Origin: Subdoligranulum sp.
Lineage (GTDB): Bacteria; Bacillota; Clostridia; Oscillospirales; Ruminococcaceae
Direction: 5' to 3'
NCBI GenBank assembly: GCA_004555405.1
Contig: SFIE01000016.1
Location: forward strand, 1-62,816
DNA: 62,816 bases
The notes under the pieces: model-generated
What the model was told of the DNA's origin: nothing
The model's input: only the letters and a program-made list of their open reading frames with translations
Databases searched by the model: none
Position numbers and translations under genes: made by a program
Part shown: piece by piece, positions 61,250 through 62,816 of the stretch
How the letters are laid out: each line of letters begins with the position of its first letter
Position numbering within the stretch: the first letter of the stretch is position 1

Positions 61250-61283
61250 AAAAAACGCCCAAAACCGAAGTTTTGGGCGTTTT
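61250..61283 (-). terminator. Terminator of the interrupted tRNA gene
   Basis: Minus strand AAAACGCCCAAAAC, loop TTCG, GTTTTGGGCGTTTTTT, starting directly at the tRNA CCA end. Confidence 0.9.
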
Positions 61284-61310
61284 GGTGCGCGGTACAGGAC
61301 TCGAACCTAT
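61283..61310 (-). tRNA. 3' fragment of a tRNA gene: element attachment site
   Basis: Minus strand: T-stem ATAGG, loop TTCGAGT, CCTGT, then ACCGCGC as the acceptor strand, discriminator A and CCA, followed by a terminator. No D-arm, anticodon arm or 5' acceptor (expected GCGCGGT) lies to the right, where a recombinase gene begins instead. The fragment is the chromosomal end left when an element integrated into the tRNA 3' half. The amino acid cannot be assigned. Confidence 0.7.
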
Positions 61311-61418
61311 AGAATATCACTTATGAGGTCAAAATAGGTTCATTCAAATAGTGCGCTTTATTGATGTAACGAAAAGTATTAAAACCTGCAATTTGCGTTT
61401 TCTGTGCCTAAAAACTGA

Positions 61419-61439
61419 AAGTGCGGTCAAAAGTGCGGT
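61419..61439 (+). repeat. Two direct repeats beside the attachment site
   Basis: AAGTGCGGT at 61419-61427 and again at 61431-61439, 12 bases apart. The spacing and place fit integrase arm-binding sites, but binding is not shown. Gap 61311-61508 holds nothing else clear. Confidence 0.4.
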
Positions 61440-61508
61440 AAATGATAGGCAGGGAAAAGCCCGTGAAGCGCTGTCAACTGGGCCCGGCGGGGGAAATGTG
61501 CGGGAAAA

Positions 61509-62576
61509 TCAGCTATGCAGCAGGCGCAGAAAAACCCCGTTTACGGCTTTGGCTGTGCTTTCGGCCTCGCCGGTCAGCTCGTGACTATATACCCCGAATG
61601 TGTCCATATCTTCCGAATGTCCCACAAGCGATTTAACAGCCCCGGCGGGCAGGGTTTTAACAACGCTAACGAATGTATGCCGTAACTCGTACAGGCTGCA
61701 GGGCGTTAAACCATTGGCTGCACAGTAAGCTTTCCAATGCCGATAATAATTTTTTTCGCGGGCAATGCAAAAAACGCTTTCTTCTTTGCCGGTATACCGG
61801 CGCTGATCATCCAGCACGCGTTTTGCCATGTCCGACAGCACAAAAGACCGAACGGCATTTTCATTCTTTCCTTGGGTGATCTCCCCGCGAACATTTACAG
61901 CGCGGCATATATTCACAGCCCGCCCGCGAATGTTGGCCCATTGCAGCCCAACAAGCTCACCGGGGCGAATTCCTGTTAGAACCTGAAAACGATAAGCGTT
62001 TATATAGTCATCCCTTACGCGCTTGCCCCTGCATAGTGTATCAGAGCAGTTAAACAGCTTTAGCAGGTCAGCAGGCTGCAGCACTCGTTTTCCTTTAAAA
62101 CGCGCCCCGGCGGGCACATGGAGCGATTCCGGCACAATGGCAGCATAGCGACACAGGCGGCAGTATTTGCAGAATGCGCGCAAATCAGCACACAACAGCA
62201 TAAGCGTTTTTTTACTTCGGCCTGCTGCATAGGCTTTGTTTACTATGTTTTGCATATCTTGCTCTGTAAGGGCTGTAATGCGCTTGTGGCCTATTGACGG
62301 CAGCACCCACACACGCCACCGGCTGGCTATGTTTGCGCAATTCCCTGCGCCTGTTGTTTCTTCGAGCGAAGCAAACCACAAAGAAAACAGATCCTCTATG
62401 CGCTGCCCTTGTGGGGGTGTGCCTGTATCGAGCCAATGATCAGCCTTTGCATTCGCTTCTCTTTGACCTGTGCGCCCCTGCTTTGAGCTGTAGAAGCTTT
62501 TGCGCACTCCATCCTTCTGAACATCAATGCGCCAGCGCTGGCCATTCCAACGCGCTGTATTGGTTCGTTTACCCAT
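61509..62576 (-). CDS. int: Tyrosine recombinase (integrase)
   Basis: Site-specific recombinase, 355 residues, with AAAGGAGG 7 bases before the ATG. N-terminal Arm-binding region (about 1-55), SAM-like core-binding domain (about 58-145) and catalytic domain. Active residues: R204 (T-G-I-R-P-G-E-L), R299 (Y-E-L-R-H-T-F), H320 (V-G-H-S) and nucleophile Y330. The usual His of the H-x-x-R box is a tyrosine (Y296). The gene points toward the tRNA fragment, as expected at the end of an integrated prophage or conjugative element extending to the right. Confidence 0.93.
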   Translation of the reverse strand: MGKRTNTARWNGQRWRIDVQKDGVRKSFYSSKQGRTGQREANAKADHWLDTGTPPQGQRIEDLFSLWFASLEETTGAGNCANIASRWRVWVLPSIGHKRITALTEQDMQNIVNKAYAAGRSKKTLMLLCADLRAFCKYCRLCRYAAIVPESLHVPAGARFKGKRVLQPADLLKLFNCSDTLCRGKRVRDDYINAYRFQVLTGIRPGELVGLQWANIRGRAVNICRAVNVRGEITQGKNENAVRSFVLSDMAKRVLDDQRRYTGKEESVFCIAREKNYYRHWKAYCAANGLTPCSLYELRHTFVSVVKTLPAGAVKSLVGHSEDMDTFGVYSHELTGEAESTAKAVNGVFLRLLHS

Positions 62577-62603
62577 AAATAAAAAACCTCCTTTGGGTAT
62601 AGC

Positions 62604-62632
62604 TTGAAAAGCCTGCCCAAAAAAGGTATAAT
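62604..62632 (+). promoter_or_regulatory. Divergent promoter upstream of the integrase gene
   Basis: TTGAAA, a 17-base spacer and TATAAT, on the opposite strand to int. Confidence 0.65.
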
Positions 62633-62638
62633 ACTACT

Positions 62639-62712
62639 GCTGGGTGGTATTGTCCTTCGGGGCAAGCTATCTATTAAAAGCCGCTTCCGGTTGCAGCCTG
62701 GGGCGGTTTTTT
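62639..62712 (+). ncRNA. Candidate small RNA of the integrated element
   Basis: A transcript from the promoter above would be about 75 bases long and end at a hairpin (CCGCTTC with GGGGCGG, 62681-62706) with TTTTTT. No start codon with a ribosome site lies inside. The remaining bases to 62816 show no gene. Confidence 0.45.
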
Positions 62713-62816
62713 CTTTTTTCAGTTGTGAATCATATCCCCCCGGGCCCGGCGGGATAAAAATTGAGAGCGCCCCGACACCGACTGGGCACCCAAAAAGAAA
62801 AAATATTCCCGAAATG

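Noticed and set aside
61113..61337. 74-codon plus-strand frame over the attachment site
   Set aside because: It runs through a terminator and a tRNA fragment and has no motif.
61283..61400. A complete tRNA-Met at the attachment site because of CTCATAA
   Set aside because: The flanking bases do not form an anticodon stem, and no D-arm or 5' acceptor strand is found.

Overview
The window comes from a GC-rich, Gram-positive-type anaerobe of the Clostridia, most like the butyrate-producing Oscillospiraceae (Faecalibacterium / Gemmiger / Subdoligranulum group). The reasons are a complete acetyl-CoA to butyrate pathway ending in butyryl-CoA:acetate CoA-transferase, an [FeFe] hydrogenase, Firmicutes gene pairs (rplI-dnaB, tilS-hpt-ftsH, secG-rnr, yaaL-bofA, yycJ-rlmH), sigma-A promoters, strong AGGAGG ribosome sites and frequent TTG/GTG starts. 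The genus is inferred, not proven.

Layout. 1-5.8 kb (minus): cell-surface genes, namely a membrane protein cut by the window edge, a PTPS-related membrane protein and an MBOAT/DHHW O-acetylation pair. 6.2-15 kb: the butyrate block, but (minus) divergent from coaD, then thl, crt, hbd, bcd, etfB and etfA. 15.3-20.2 kb (minus): birA, then an aspartate racemase-metG-tatD-small protein unit. 20.5-26.7 kb (plus): an EamA exporter, a glycosyltransferase with dTDP-rhamnose genes rfbA-rfbD-rfbB (no rfbC), a decayed pseudouridine synthase and an unknown protein. 27-31.2 kb: a galactose-type ABC importer mglBAC and a small coiled-coil membrane protein. 31.2-32.8 kb (minus): mnmA and rnhA. 33-42.6 kb (plus): ribonuclease J behind a long structured leader, rplI, dnaB, tilS, hpt, ftsH and a zinc-ribbon membrane protein. 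42.8-50.2 kb: a type II topoisomerase pair, secG, rnr, a DUF2508 gene and bofA. 50.3-58.1 kb: RNase P RNA (minus), an rluD-type synthase, an M23 peptidase, murA, a YycJ-type hydrolase, rlmH and cca. 58.2-61.1 kb (minus): [FeFe] hydrogenase and mtaB. 61.28 kb to the end: the left end of an element integrated in a tRNA gene, with a 3' tRNA fragment, a tyrosine integrase and a short divergent transcript.

Together the genes cover the main energy route (sugar uptake, butyryl-CoA formation with electron-transferring flavoprotein, CoA-transferase, hydrogen metabolism), envelope decoration (rhamnose, O-acetylation, MurA, M23) and housekeeping RNA/DNA work.

The least expected items are a dispersed miniature inverted-repeat family (two 99-bp copies at about 92% identity, one variant and two roughly 52-bp deletion forms), a structured RNA-like leader before ribonuclease J, a strong dyad over the hbd promoter, a BirA-like operator before birA, and an integrated-element boundary carrying a candidate small RNA. 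No CRISPR array and no complete tRNA or rRNA gene was seen.
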